DNA of 64,000 nt from Petunia secreta. Its lineage: Eukaryota > Streptophyta > Magnoliopsida > Solanales > Solanaceae. Shown in pieces: positions 33,190-43,850 of this stretch (positions within the stretch are counted from its first letter, which is position 1; each line of letters begins with the position of its first letter). The DNA is taken from positions 8,312,501 through 8,376,500 of the forward strand of contig JARKIP010000065.1 in the NCBI GenBank assembly GCA_029990175.1. Direction: 5' to 3'. Below the pieces are notes generated by a model. It was not told the origin of the DNA and ran no database searches. It was given only the letters and a program-made list of their open reading frames with translations. A program made the translations under genes and the position numbers.

Positions 33190-34125
33190 ACTACTACCTA
33201 ACCTTCTACCCTAAGCCTCAACCTCTATGCTTTCCTATCAAAGGTCATGTCCTTGGTGTTCTGGACATGAGCCATGTCCTAACGAATCACCTCGCCTCAA
33301 TTCTTCTTTGGTATACATCTACCTCTCCCTAGATCCAATATTGCCAACCTCTCGTACCTTCTCACTGGAACATCTGTTCTCCTTCTTCTCATATTCCGAA
33401 CCATCGCAGCCTCACTTATTGCATCTTGTCCGCCACTGAGGCCTCTCCTACCTTATCACGAATGACCTCATTCCTTATCTTTTTCAATCCTTGTATGGCC
33501 ATACACTTATCTAAGTATTTTCATCTCTGCTACACTCATATTCTAAATGTGTTTGGTCTTGATTGGCCAACACTCTGTTCCGTACAGCATGGCTGGTCTA
33601 ACAACCGCTTTATAGAACTTACATTTGAGTCTAGGTGCCACTTTCTTATCGCATAGGACACCGACAAATCTCCACTTCATTCAACCTGCCCCTATACGAT
33701 GAGTGACATTATTATCAATTTCTCCATTATCTAGAAGGATTGAGCCAAGATACTTGACGCTTCTCTTTTGGGAAATGACTTGAGAATCAAGCATCACGTC
33801 CACTTCTAACTCCTGAGATGCATCACTAAACTTACACTCCATATTCTTTATTTTTTTCCTGCTTAGTTGAAATTTTTAAACTCTTGGGTATGCCTCCAAA
33901 CCTCCAGTTTAATCATTAACTCTGATGCGAGTCTAATCAACCAAAACTATATCTTCTGCAAATAACATATACCATGGTACCTCCCCTTAGATGCTCCATG
34001 TTAATTCATCTATAACCATAGCAAATAAAAATGGACAAAGTGCTGACCTCTGGTTCAACTCCATCTCGGCTGGGAAGTGGCCAGAGTCACCTCCAACTCT
34101 TCTAACATGAGTCTTGAGATAAGAT
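33190..34125 (-). pseudogene. LINE reverse transcriptase fragment
   Basis: Reading down from 34125: RRVGGDSGHFPAEMELNQ, then the palm motif, where FAED replaces the usual FADD (E-D codons at 33951-33956), then KRSVKYLGSILLDNGEI, KCKFYKAVVRPAMLYGTECW, and DVPVRRYERLAILDLGRGR near the C-terminus. At least six stops interrupt it. The family replicates by target-primed reverse transcription; this copy is inert. The endonuclease and the N-terminal RT part are missing. Confidence 0.7.
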
Positions 34126-34197
34126 AAAAAATAATTAGCTTTGTCTTGAATATAAAAAGTGTGAGATATATTTGACATATTTGGAGAGGTAAAACAA

Positions 34198-34464
34198 TAC
34201 TCCAATCGTCTCATTTTATTGTCATGATTAATAAAAATATTTGTCTCAAAGTATTTGTCATTTTAGAATATCAAGATAGATTCAGTTATTTTCTTCCCAC
34301 TTTGTCATTAGTATTAATTGATCTTGAAAGTAAAAAAGTAGAATAAATATTAATTAAAGAGAAATATAAACAAGGGTACTATAGTCAAAAAGCTCTCATT
34401 ATTAATGTTTTCTTAAGAAGCGTGCAAAATCAAACATGACAAATACATTAAGATGGAGAGAGTA
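34198..34464. mobile_element. Stowaway-like MITE (about 267 bp)
   Basis: Left end TACTCCAATCGTCTCATTTT; right end, inverted, TACTCTCTCCATCTTAATG. Terminal inverted repeats of the TACTCCCTCCGT type with TA at both ends are typical of Stowaway (Tc1/mariner) MITEs. It has no coding capacity and lies right next to the LINE 5' truncation. Confidence 0.55.
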
Positions 34465-34831
34465 CTAACAATTAGATGGATGGAGTATTTTAACAAATTC
34501 AAACGATTCAATATGTACTTGAATCATCCTTGTATGGACTACAATTCAACTATAATTTTTACTACTACATATAATGAAATAACTTGTAACCAAAGAAATT
34601 TTTAAGACTTAATTAAGTTCATATGTTTCAAAAGCATAATTTTAGAAAACTCAATATCTAAAAAAGTAGAACAAATCACATAAATCAGAATTGAGAGAGT
34701 TGTATCAATCTTAGTGCAAGGTGGTACAAATAAACAAATACTTGAAAGAAATAGTCCATGACAACAGACAAATAATTATGCAAAACTAATGGTCAAAGAC
34801 AATAGTAAAAGAAAAACAAAAAAGATCTTGG

Positions 34832-34850
34832 GCCTGTGCTTAGCACAGGC
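34832..34850. other. Perfect 8-bp stem hairpin
   Basis: GCCTGTGC-TTA-GCACAGGC. Such GC hairpins end Helitron-type elements, but no CTRR end follows, so its nature is open. Confidence 0.35.
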
Positions 34851-35484
34851 TCACGCCAATAATGTGTGTGTATATATATCCTCAACCATGTCCTTTTTAC
34901 TCTAAGTATTTTCAGTATTTGTTGTCTACTTAGTTCATGTTACAACAATTTGTAAAAGATTTGTCGAGTTTTCCAAAAGGGAAACGTCTCTCCAGAATTA
35001 TGTAAGTCTTTTGTTTTAAGTATATTTCGTTCAGATATTTCAAAATATTCCCTATTATTTATGATCATATTTATATACAGTTTAAGTTCATATATGTAGT
35101 TATAATTTTGTCATTTGATTCCTTCTAAGTATATGGTTACCTTTTCTACTTCTTAGTAACTCTGATGGATTAACCTATAAAACCCTAGGATAAAATCCAG
35201 TCGCATATTTACCCACTATAAATAGGGTGTTATAATCTGACTGTATTCGAGGTGAGGTTCAAAGAAGTAAGTGCTAAAACTAAGGTTGAAAGGAAGAAGT
35301 GAAAGGAGCGAACGCTAAAAAAAAAAAGAGTATAGGAACTATTCTTGAAGTATATGATAAGACATACCCTAAATTGAAGAGCACGGTGAAGGATAGAGGG
35401 CGTACTGAATAGGACTTGCAACATATAATTTTTACCGTAGTAAAAAAAACTATTTACCGTAAATATTTACCGTAACATTATAAC

Positions 35485-35485
35485 C

Positions 35486-35559
<74 letters not shown>
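35485..35559. repeat. TA microsatellite
   Basis: About 75 bp of near-pure (TA)n with a few C/G interruptions. Confidence 0.95.
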
Positions 35560-35869
35560 GAAAATGCAAGTACAAAAGTAATTGGGGACAAATTAAATTA
35601 CTTAAGTATAAATGCTGCAAATAATTGTTGAATATTATTAACTCGATTTAGTTACATAAATAACCACAATTTAACACGTATTCAATATATAACCTAAATG
35701 ATGTAATTACGTAATATAGCCACAATTAAATAAATATTATATTAATATGGAATAACAAAAATAAATGCATGCCTTCTAATGCATAATTTTCTCAAACAGT
35801 TAAATTGCACCTTTAAGTTAACTAAAACCAACTATCAAAAAAGGAGGGACAAAATTGGGTGTCAACAAT

Positions 35870-36463
35870 GGTCACGCAACTCCTGCATATGAGAATCCTC
35901 GAACTTGCCATGATTAAACCGAAGTCTGGGTGAAGAAATATCACTATAAAGTCGCCGTGAGACTGCAACTCCCGGGCAAAAGGTCAGATGTCAGTATAAA
36001 GAAAAGCCATGCTGACCATGGACTTCCAGCTCAGGGAATCTGCTACTAGATTCGCCTTCCCAAGATAATAGCGGATGGTGAAATCATAATTTTTAATCAA
36101 TTTAAGCCACCTCCACTATCGGCTATTAAGATCCTTCTGAGATAAGAGATACTACAAGCTCTGGTGATTGGTATACACCTCACAAGGCTCGCAATAAAGA
36201 TAGTGCCTCCAGGTCTTCAAAGCGAAGATCGCAACTGCCAACTATAGATCATGAGTCGGATAATTCTTTTCATTTGGCTTCAGTTTCTAGGAAGCATAAG
36301 AGATCACATTTTCGCTCTATATAAGGACACATCCAAGACCCACATGGGACACATCACAATAGACAACAAATCCACCATTGCTAGAAGGAAAAGATAGCAT
36401 TGGAGCAGAAGTCAATAAGGCCTTGAACTTCTGGAAGCTCGTCTCACACTCATCGAATCATCG
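35870..36463 (-). pseudogene. Element F RNase H fragment
   Basis: Minus-strand wording: FDECETSFQKFKALLTSAPML, VVYCDVSHVGLGCVLI, NEKNYPTHDL, LKTWRHYLYCEPCEVYTNH, RWLKLIKNYDFTIRYYLGKA. Several stops interrupt it. It continues directly from the RT fragment beyond element G once G and one GAACT are removed. It ends before integrase at 35870. Confidence 0.75.
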
Positions 36464-36468
36464 GAACT
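36464..36468. other. Target-site duplication GAACT (left) of element G
   Basis: GAACT precedes the LTR; the same five bases follow the other LTR at 43499-43503. Confidence 0.9.
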
Positions 36469-36970
36469 TGTTTATGCCTAAATTTGTACGCCTAGGTTAA
36501 ACAGTTATTTATGAATGAGGTCACAAGCAATACGGTAAATTATGATGGAAAAGTACGTAAATACGATGAAAATAGAGACAAGTAAATAAATAAGAAATAA
36601 TTGAGAAAAGCAAAGTAAATCTTATTCCTTGAGAGTAGCCGAGTTTGGTGGCGAATCGTGAGAGATATACAATAAAATGCAAGGAGAGGTATTTACAGAA
36701 GTAATACCAGTCCTAAATAAGGTAAAATACAAATACTAATAGAGCCATGGGCCTACAACTCAAGGAGGTTGTATGCTAAACCCTAACTAGGAGACTGTAA
36801 ACCCTACACAATGGATGTGTAGCCTGTGCCCTATGGCCAAACTGCCTAAACGGTCGTTGCCTCTAGGAGCGGGCGTATATCCTCAGTACCCAGTAATTTG
36901 TAAGATAAGTCTAGTCTCGCCAGCTGGACTCATATCCCCGTAACAATAGGTGGCATATTTTGCCCATACA
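36469..36970 (-). repeat. Element G 3' LTR (502 bp)
   Basis: The plus strand runs TGTTTATGCC to GCCCATACA. It matches 43005-43498. The TATA position reads GTATTTACAG (about 36693) on the plus strand, against GTATTTATAG in the 5' LTR. Confidence 0.9.
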
Positions 36971-36986
36971 GTCAGCCCCCCCACTC
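36971..36986 (-). other. Element G polypurine tract
   Basis: On the minus strand GAGTGGGGGGGCTGAC abuts the 3' LTR. Confidence 0.75.
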
Positions 36987-38880
36987 GCTAAGAGCTGATG
37001 CAAGCAGTCAGGAAGTGAAAGCGGCATGATGTGAAAAGATATCTCACTGACTCCTTGAGACTCGCCGTCTCTTTGACCAAGAATGATATTGAACTCTTCG
37101 AGGATTTCCCGTGCTTCCTTCTGATTGGCTGATATCGATTCTTTGCATCTTTCTGAATAATGCTAATGACCGCTCTGAATTGTTTCATATCTTCAGTAAT
37201 AATGATACTTGACCGTTTAGAAAATAATTCTCTTCTTTAGTAATTTCCTATGATAGTGAGAAGCTTTTTTTTAAGGATATTTGCCTTCGATCCGAATATG
37301 ATATTTCTAGAAAACCTTCTTTGCTCCGAATGGATGTCGCATGAGGAGAAAACTTATCTGAAGTCATCTTCTTTTCTTTCTTCATTTATGGGATAAGGAT
37401 AGAAGTCCTCCGAGCCATGATGTGCAGCCGAGACTTTGATAGAGGTGTTCTTCGGAAGGCCTTCATCATAGCAGACATATCAATTTTGGCGCACTCCATC
37501 ATCATGAGTGGCGATTTGTTGTGATATTCTTCTTGTCATGTGGCGCAGTTCAGCAGAGGAATGCCAACCCCTTTCGGGCTTTTTGTAGTTCGCTCATCTC
37601 CTGGTTGCTAGGGAACATATCACGGAAGCAACACATTTTGCACAAGGAGCACATTCTGGTATATCCTCTCATTTTTCGAGCGGTTGACGCTTGTAAGCAT
37701 TCTCCATATAAACAGTGTTCAGGGTAGTTGTATAGCTCTGGCCTGTTTCTTAACTTTGGAGTTTGCATAAGCTACGGGGGAAGAGAGAATATAAGGCGTT
37801 TCTGAGATACATGGTGATTCCTCATTTGAGTCTCTCCAAGTGAAGTCTCTGGTGCTTGTTCTGCTTCCTCCGCCGTTCTACTGAGGGATGCATCAGTTGG
37901 GATGACTTTCCTCCCCCCGTGGTGCATTATCATGAAGATGTTGCAGCTTGAGGTACTGAGTTGGAAATTTCTCCTTCGAATCCTAGGAGAAACTTCGATG
38001 CAAGAGCTACAATCCAGATGAAGAATCTCCGGGGATGCAATTTTAGAGGAACTTGCAGTTTGAGTCTTCCCTTTCCTTTTTTTTTTCCTCTACAGTTGTT
38101 ATAAACAAATGTTGTATTTAGGAAAAACCAAATGTATATTTGGGGCCCATTTTGTGGCGTATTGACTTCAATCACTTATTTTTGTTCGTGATATTTTTTA
38201 ATTTTTTCCATAAACAATAAGTAAAGCTATGTTATCCCTCTGTGAGCCTTTGCACCTAAGAATTAGATGGCTTCTGATCGTCCTGACTATTCATGTTATT
38301 TAAGAACACGTGTTAGTGTGCATGCCTTGAGCTATTACGTCTGTTGTACACCGATTGATAGCGGCGGGGTTGCATCCATAGGAGATGGCTGATTGCGCCC
38401 AGAATGGGACGACTTTAGCCCGTGTGGAAACAGTCATTTTGCATTTTGAGACAAAATGTTTTCGCTTAGTCCTCGAGTATTTAAGACTTTCTAGCACTAC
38501 GCGGATAGACGCCCCCATCAGCGTGTAAGTGCAATTGTTGATTTAACGAGATCAATGCTTGATTAATACCTGGTGGCTAAGTTAGACGTGGTCTAACTCT
38601 AAACGAGTAGTGTACTCTACTTTCTTGTAGCGGAAAGTGAGTGTATTAATTCAACTTAGGTGAGGGGATCACAGATGGATCTAAATAAATGAGTAAAACT
38701 GACTAAGATAGAAGTTTCATTGATACAGAGCGGAGCCATGTGAAATAAGGAACAGGGCTAAGTGCCCGTTGTAAAACAAAGAACGGGGCTAAGGGCCTGT
38801 TGTAAATAATTTTGAGGAGACCAAAATAAAGAAAAATACATATCTCGAGTATTCAGGCTTAGTCTGCCTTTCAAGAGTAG
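36987..38880 (-). other. Element G 3' non-coding zone
   Basis: About 1.9 kb between integrase and the polypurine tract, conserved with E and H. It contains one short ORF shared with E (37550-37768) and otherwise no coding signal. Confidence 0.6.
37550..37768 (-). CDS. Short Cys-containing ORF in element G, shared with E
   Basis: 72 codons from ATG 37768, with a TAG a few codons upstream. The N-terminus matches the frame at 15433 in E. The middle holds a Cys cluster (MCSLCKMCCF) absent from E because E is shifted there by small indels. No known family is recognised. It lies between integrase and the LTR, where extra ORFs of Tat/Athila elements are known. Confidence 0.35.
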   Translation of the reverse strand: MQTPKLRNRPELYNYPEHCLYGECLQASTARKMRGYTRMCSLCKMCCFRDMFPSNQEMSELQKARKGLAFLC

Positions 38881-40021
38881 TACTTCTTTAGCCATGTGAT
38901 ATTCCAATTATTTGGAATGGCTATCCCTTCCATGTCTTTGAGAATGCATGCATCTTTTCCAACGATACCCCGCACTTTATACGGTGCTTGCCAATTTGGA
39001 GCGGGCTTTTCTGCTCTAGCCTGCTTGGTGTTCTGAGTAACTTTGCGAAAGACCAGATCCCTGATGTTGAAGGATCATGGATTTGCCCTTGCTTTGTAAT
39101 ATTACTCTACTCGTTTCTAGGCTGCGAGGCGAATGGCTTCTATCTCTCGTTGTTTATCAAAAAGATCAAGGGAAGCCTTCAGGGCGTCGTTGTTGGGCTC
39201 CTCTCCGGCGAACGTCCGTCGTAAACTAGATTCTCCAATTTCCAAAGGAATCATTGCTTCTGTTCCGTACGTCAATGAAAATGGTGCTTCTCCAGTGCTG
39301 GTTTTGGATGTAGTTCGGTAGGCCCACAGGACTACGGGCAGTTCGTTGGGCCATCTTCCCTTGGCCTCCTTGATTCGCTTCTTTAGATTCTCTACTATCG
39401 TCTTGCTTGAGGATTCAGCTTGGCCGTTGGCTAAAGGGTGGTAAGGAGTGGTGGGAATCCTCTTGATCTCCCATTCCTTCAAGAAGCTGTGATCTTGTCG
39501 CGTATGAACTACGGACCGTTATCGCAGGTGATTTCTGCTGGTGTCCCAAATTGGCACATGATGTTTTTCCAAATAAACTCTATGACTTCTTGCTCTCGGA
39601 TCTGAGCGTATGCGGCCGTCTCGACCCATTTGGTGAAATAGTCCATCATAATAAGAACGAACTTGACACCACCGGGCGCTTTAGGCATGGGCCCTATGAT
39701 GTCTATCCCCTATTTCATGAAAGGCCATGGGGTTGTTACTGAATGTAATAACTCCACCGGCTGATGAAGTACATGGAAGAACCTCTGGCAGCTATCACAT
39801 GCCCGGGCGTACTTGCTCGCGTCGTCTTCCATTCGGAGCTAGAAATAGCCCGCCCTGATTAACTTGCGAGCTAGGGACTGCCTGCCAGAGTGATTTACTC
39901 ATTGTCCTTCGTGGATTTCTCTGAGTGCGTAATCCATCTGAGAAGGACCAAAACATTTAGCCACAGGTCCACTAAACATTCGCCTGTACAACTCTCCATT
40001 GACTAAGACGTAGCGAGCCAC
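38881..40021 (-). pseudogene. Element G integrase
   Basis: The last open part (39117-39482) has the end of the DDE core and beyond: RIPTTPYHPLANGQAE (with the conserved Glu), LKKRIKEAKGRWPNELPVVL, TGEAPFSLTYGTEAMIPLEI, a wording typical of Tat elements. The upstream part (39483-40020) gives the zinc end and DDE core with several stops, for example a mutated W/P region near 39700. Integrase would insert the element copy into DNA; this copy is broken. Confidence 0.75.
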
Positions 40022-40990
40022 TTAAGCTCTTAACCTTCTACTCTCCTTCTGGTCCGTTGGGAGCATTTTGTTGTTGAGATATTCAATGATCAGGTGTCGC
40101 CAGTCCCATGATGATCCTACTGCATTGACTTCGCGGCGCTTGACATCTGCATAAGTTAACTTAATAGTAGAAAATAGACTATCTGCGTTTAATTCTGCAG
40201 TGGCTGCTAGGCTGGCTAGGGTATCAGCCTCCACATTTTCTTCTCTTGGTATTTGATTGATCCTATATTTCTGAAAATTCTTCAAACAATTCTCCACTCT
40301 AGCCAGGTACTGTTGCATGCGGGAGTCCTTGGAAGTGTATGCTCTGGACACCTGGTTCACCACGAGCTGAGAATCACAGTTGATAGTGACCTCCCTGGCC
40401 CCTAATATGTAAGCTAATTATAGGGCTTGAATTACAGCTTCATATTCTGCTTCGTTTTTCGTCATATGGGAGCAGCTGACAGCTTTTCTGAACACCTTCT
40501 TCATTGGAAACTTGATCACTAAACCAATCCCGGCCCCTTTTACATTTGAGTCACCATCAGTGTGGATGACTCATTCCCCGGGAGTAATGCCTTCTATCAT
40601 CTTGCGTTCCTCCTGGGCTATCGGCATTAAATCAGTGCTGAAGTCGGCGACAAAGTCCGCGAGAACTTGCGACTTGATGGTCGTTCTTGGTTGATAAATG
40701 ATGTCATACTCGTCGAGCTGGCCGAGCTCGACATCCCACTTTGCCAACCTATCTGACAGCTCGGGTTTGTGCAATACGATCCGTAATGGAAAGGAGGACA
40801 CCACGACGATTGTGTGACCCTGAAAATACGACCATAGCTTTCTTGCTACCATGACTAGGGCAAGTGCGAGCTTGTTTAGATATTGGGACCTCATTTCTGC
40901 GTCTAGATGAGACTTGCTGACATAGTAAGCTGGTGACTGAACCCCCTTCTCTTCTCATACCAGGACACAGCTAACGGCGACTTCAGACAC
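40022..40990 (-). pseudogene. Element G RNase H and second (archaeal-type) RNase H
   Basis: The retroviral-type RNase H stretch (40571-40894) reads SQYLNKLALALVMVARKLWS, HTIVVVSSFPLRIVLHKPEL, WDVELGQLDEYDIIYQPRT and ADFVADFS. The second domain follows (to 40022): in the region 40360-40560 the words for DGDSNVKGAG-type and SEAEYEAV-type motifs are partly visible, then QYLARVENCLKNFQKYRINQ, IPREENVEADTLASLA. The dual RNase H is the hallmark of the Tat clade. Frames are broken between 40363 and 40571. Confidence 0.7.
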
Positions 40991-41830
40991 CGCTAGGTAC
41001 AGTAATAATGGTTCTCTATCGTGTGCCTTGGTAAGCAACGAGGGATTTTCCAGATACTGTTTTAGCTCCTTTAACGCCTTGCTGCATTGTTCCATCAACA
41101 CAAAGATTTTATTCTTCTTCAGGATATTTAAGAATTGTTGATACTTCTCTAATGACCGCGAAATGAGCCGACTGAGTGTTGCGATCCAGCCATTGAGCCT
41201 TTTAACTTCCACTTCATTCTTCAAGACCTCCGGTATTACCTCAATTTCCTCGATCTTTATCAGGTTTTCTTCTATACCCCTATTTGGAAAAATGAACCCA
41301 AGGAACATCCCAGAGGATATGCCAAAGGCACATTTCTCGGGGTTGAGCTTCATTCCAAACTTGTCAAGGATATCGAATGCTCTCTCCAGATGGCTAATGT
41401 GATCTTTGGCGAATACTAACTTGACCAGCATATCGTCAATTTAAACTTCCATGGTCTTTCCAATCTTCACCTTGAACATTATGTTCACTAACCTTTGATA
41501 AGCCGCTGCTACGTTTTTCAGTCCGAAAGGCATCACTCTATAACAATAAGTCCTACATCCATGATGAAAGAAGTCTTTTCTTGATCATCTGGGTTCATAA
41601 GGATCTGATTGTATCACAAGTATACATCTAAAAAACTCAAGACCTCATGCCCTACCGTTGAATCGATGAGTTGATCAATATTTGGTAGTGGGAAAGAATC
41701 CTTCGAGCATGCGTTGTTTAGATCTGCGAACTCGATGCACATTCTCCACTTGTCGTTCTTCTTAGGGATCACTACAACGTTTGAAAGCCAATCAGGTATG
41801 GAACCTCGCAAATGGATCAATCCTTGAGTA
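40955..41830 (-). pseudogene. Element G reverse transcriptase
   Basis: N-terminal part 41820-41614: SIPDWLSNVVVIPKKNDKWR, CIEFADLNNACSKDSFPLPN, ID. The box YIDD is broken: its Tyr codon is a TAA stop at 41441-41443, while IDD (41432-41440) remains, followed by MLVKLVFAKDHISHLERAF and FGMKLNPEKCAFGISSGMFL. A frameshift also separates the two parts near 41560-41610. RT copies RNA into DNA; this copy is dead. Confidence 0.8.
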
Positions 41831-43004
41831 GTTTCTTGACTTTTTCATGGACTGTCTGCTCCTTCTTGCAGCTTATTGGTCGTTTCTTCTGCTTGATTGG
41901 CTTGAAGTTGGGATCAACATTTAGGTTATGCGTGATAACGCTAGTCGATTTTCCTTGCATATCCGTGTGTGTCCAGGCAAAGGAGCCTGACCGAGCATAC
42001 CAGAAGTTGGAATATTCATATTTTGCTTCGGTAGAGACCTTGGCCCCTACGTTGAATTTCTTGTTCGGAACTTTCTCGTCAAAGATTACTGGATCAAGGT
42101 CATCAAATGTAGCTTTAGTCGGCCGATCTTCTTCCTCCAGCCTAGAGGGTATGGCAATTGGTTTGCAGGATCTAGTCACCTCATGAACCCAATGTCCTAA
42201 GGGTACGCTAGTGACCAGGCTGGGCCAAAGCAATTTTTCCAACTTCTTCTTTCTTGGTGGCGTCGATCACTGCAGTCATGTAATAGCTCTGAGATAGCTT
42301 CTGTTCCCTCCTAATTTTATTTACCCCTAAAGAATTCGGGTATTTGAAGACCTGGTGAAGTGTAGACGTCACAGTGTTTACTTCGTGAATCCAGGGTCTC
42401 CCAAGGACAATGTTATACGAGAGGTCGCATGTCATTACTTGGAAAGACGTCAACCGTGTTGCTCCTGGTAGGTGTACCAGTAGGAGGATTTCTCCCACAG
42501 AGTTCTTACTGGAACTGTTAAAGCTTGTTTTAGTTTATAGGCTAGGAATTAACCGACTCTGCACCTCCATCTGAGATATAACCTTCCAATGAATGATATT
42601 GATTGCACTGCCTGGGTCCACCAGCACACGCTTGACTAGGGCATCATGGACCTCCAGAGTAATTATTAAGGCATCATCATGAGGGTGATGGACCTGCTGC
42701 AAATCTCCGTTATCAAACTCGATGGTGTTGAGGTGTGGCTCTTTAGCTATTTACTGGTGAGCCTCACAGACAACGATGGCTTTGGTCTCGTTGTTCCTAG
42801 CTCTGGGCCCCCCGAATATCATGTTGATGGATCTTTTGTCTACCGACTGTGCTTATCGACAAGGGTTAATATATTGGTACTCCTTCGGCCTTGACGATGG
42901 ATAACTGGATTTTGATCTTTGATAGTAGTTCACAATTTCAGTCGTGATGATCGAGTCTTGGTTTATCTGTTGGATCTCGTTATCGATGTGTCGTATGGCG
43001 GTAC
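41817..43004 (-). pseudogene. Element G protease and protease-RT linker
   Basis: From 42990 down, the start matches the end of Tat gag (INMIFGGP near 42820). The protease motif is VDPGSAINII (D-P-G at 42610-42618). The second block is LSYNIVLGRPWIHEV (about 42400). The linker has FDEKVPNKKFNVGAKVSTEA and HEKVKKLLKD leading into RT. Frames break near 42500 and 42208-42242. The segment directly joins the 5' LTR at 43004 without gag. Confidence 0.7.
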
Positions 43005-43498
43005 TGTATTTTGACATCTAGGTTAAATAATTATTTATTAATAAGGTCACAAGCAATATGGTGAATTACGATGTAAAATTAAGTAAATACGATGAAAATA
43101 AAGACAAGTAAATAAATGAGAAATAATTGAGAAAAGAAAAGTAAATCTTATTCCTTGAGAGTAGCCGAGTTTGGTGGCGAATCGTGAGAGATGTACTATA
43201 CAATGAGAGGAGAGGTATTTATAGTAGTAATATCCAGTCCTAGATAAGGTAACATATAAATACTAATAGGGCCATGGGCCTACAACTTTAGGTGGTGGTA
43301 TACTAAACCCTAACTAGGAGACTGTAAACCCTAGGCGATGGGATGTGTGCCCTACGCCTTATGGCTTAACCGCCTAAACGGTCATTGGTTCTAGGAGCGA
43401 GCGTATTTCCTCAATGCCCGATGACTTGTAGGATAAGTCTACTCTTGTCAGCTGGACTCGTATCCCTGTAACAATAGATGGTGTATTTTGCCCATACA
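43005..43498 (-). repeat. Element G 5' LTR (494 bp)
   Basis: The plus strand runs TGTATTTTGACATC to GCCCATACA. A TATA-like box (CTATAAATAC on the minus strand) lies near 43213. No clear primer-binding site follows its inner end. Confidence 0.85.
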
Positions 43499-43503
43499 GA
43501 ACT
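43499..43503. other. Target-site duplication GAACT (right) of element G
   Basis: Second copy of the five bases at 36464-36468. Confidence 0.9.
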
Positions 43504-43850
43504 GAACCGCCTTCTGAGTCGGGCAAATCAGGGAAGCCGTAATAGTGGAGAATTTCTCCACGAACCTCCAATAATAACCTGCCAAACCAAGGAAGCTACG
43601 GATCTCTGTAGGAGTAGTAGGAAGAAGCCAATTCTACACTGCCTCATCTTCTTGGGGTCCACTTTAATACCCTTACTGGATATCACATGACCCAAGAATC
43701 CCACAGAAATACAACTTACAATCATTGAGGGTCAGAAGAACCACCCTCAAATGATAATCATGCTCCTCGTGGCTGCAAGAATATATTAGAATGTTATCGA
43801 TGAAGACAATAACAAAGGAATCGAGGAACGGAGACGCGTATAATCAGCAT
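43504..43850 (-). pseudogene. Element F RT C-terminal fragment
   Basis: Minus-strand wording: FVIVFIDNILIYS, so the catalytic YIDD is FIDN here; then HEEHDYHLRVVL, KLYFCGILGS, and SFLGLAGYYWRFVEKFSTI. Upstream, RT is missing: the gag/zinc-knuckle stretch follows almost directly, so an internal deletion removed protease and most of RT. Confidence 0.75.

Larger units (their letters stand above)
32816..34125 (-). mobile_element. RTE-like LINE, 5'-truncated
   Basis: On the minus strand an RT C-terminal fragment is followed by a 3' UTR ending in (TTG)n. The last UTR part has the words CTTGAGCCGAGGGTCTATCG, AACAGCCTCTCCACCTTA and a CCCACTT stretch, then GGGTATGTTATTGTTG. This tail is shared by Solanaceae RTE LINEs and SINEs. 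The 5' end is lost near 34125, where RT similarity stops close to a MITE. Confidence 0.75.
34465..35869. other. AT-rich, LTR-like region
   Basis: No genes. A TATA-like box (CTATAAATAGGG, about 35215-35226) and the end AAAATTGGGTGTCAACA (35853-35869) suggest the R/U5 part of a large gypsy LTR in plus orientation, but the other LTR is not in the window. It includes a perfect hairpin and a TA microsatellite listed separately. Confidence 0.35.
36469..43498 (-). mobile_element. Element G: Tat-like Ty3/gypsy retrotransposon lacking gag
   Basis: About 7.0 kb with two LTRs and GAACT duplications, inside the RT/RNase H region of element F. It has protease, RT, RNase H with a second archaeal-type RNase H, integrase and a long 3' non-coding zone. 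Between the 5' LTR and the protease only about 300 bp remain, so gag and the primer site are missing. The Tat assignment rests on the second RNase H and the long 3' region. The LTR is the same family as in E and H. Confidence 0.8.
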
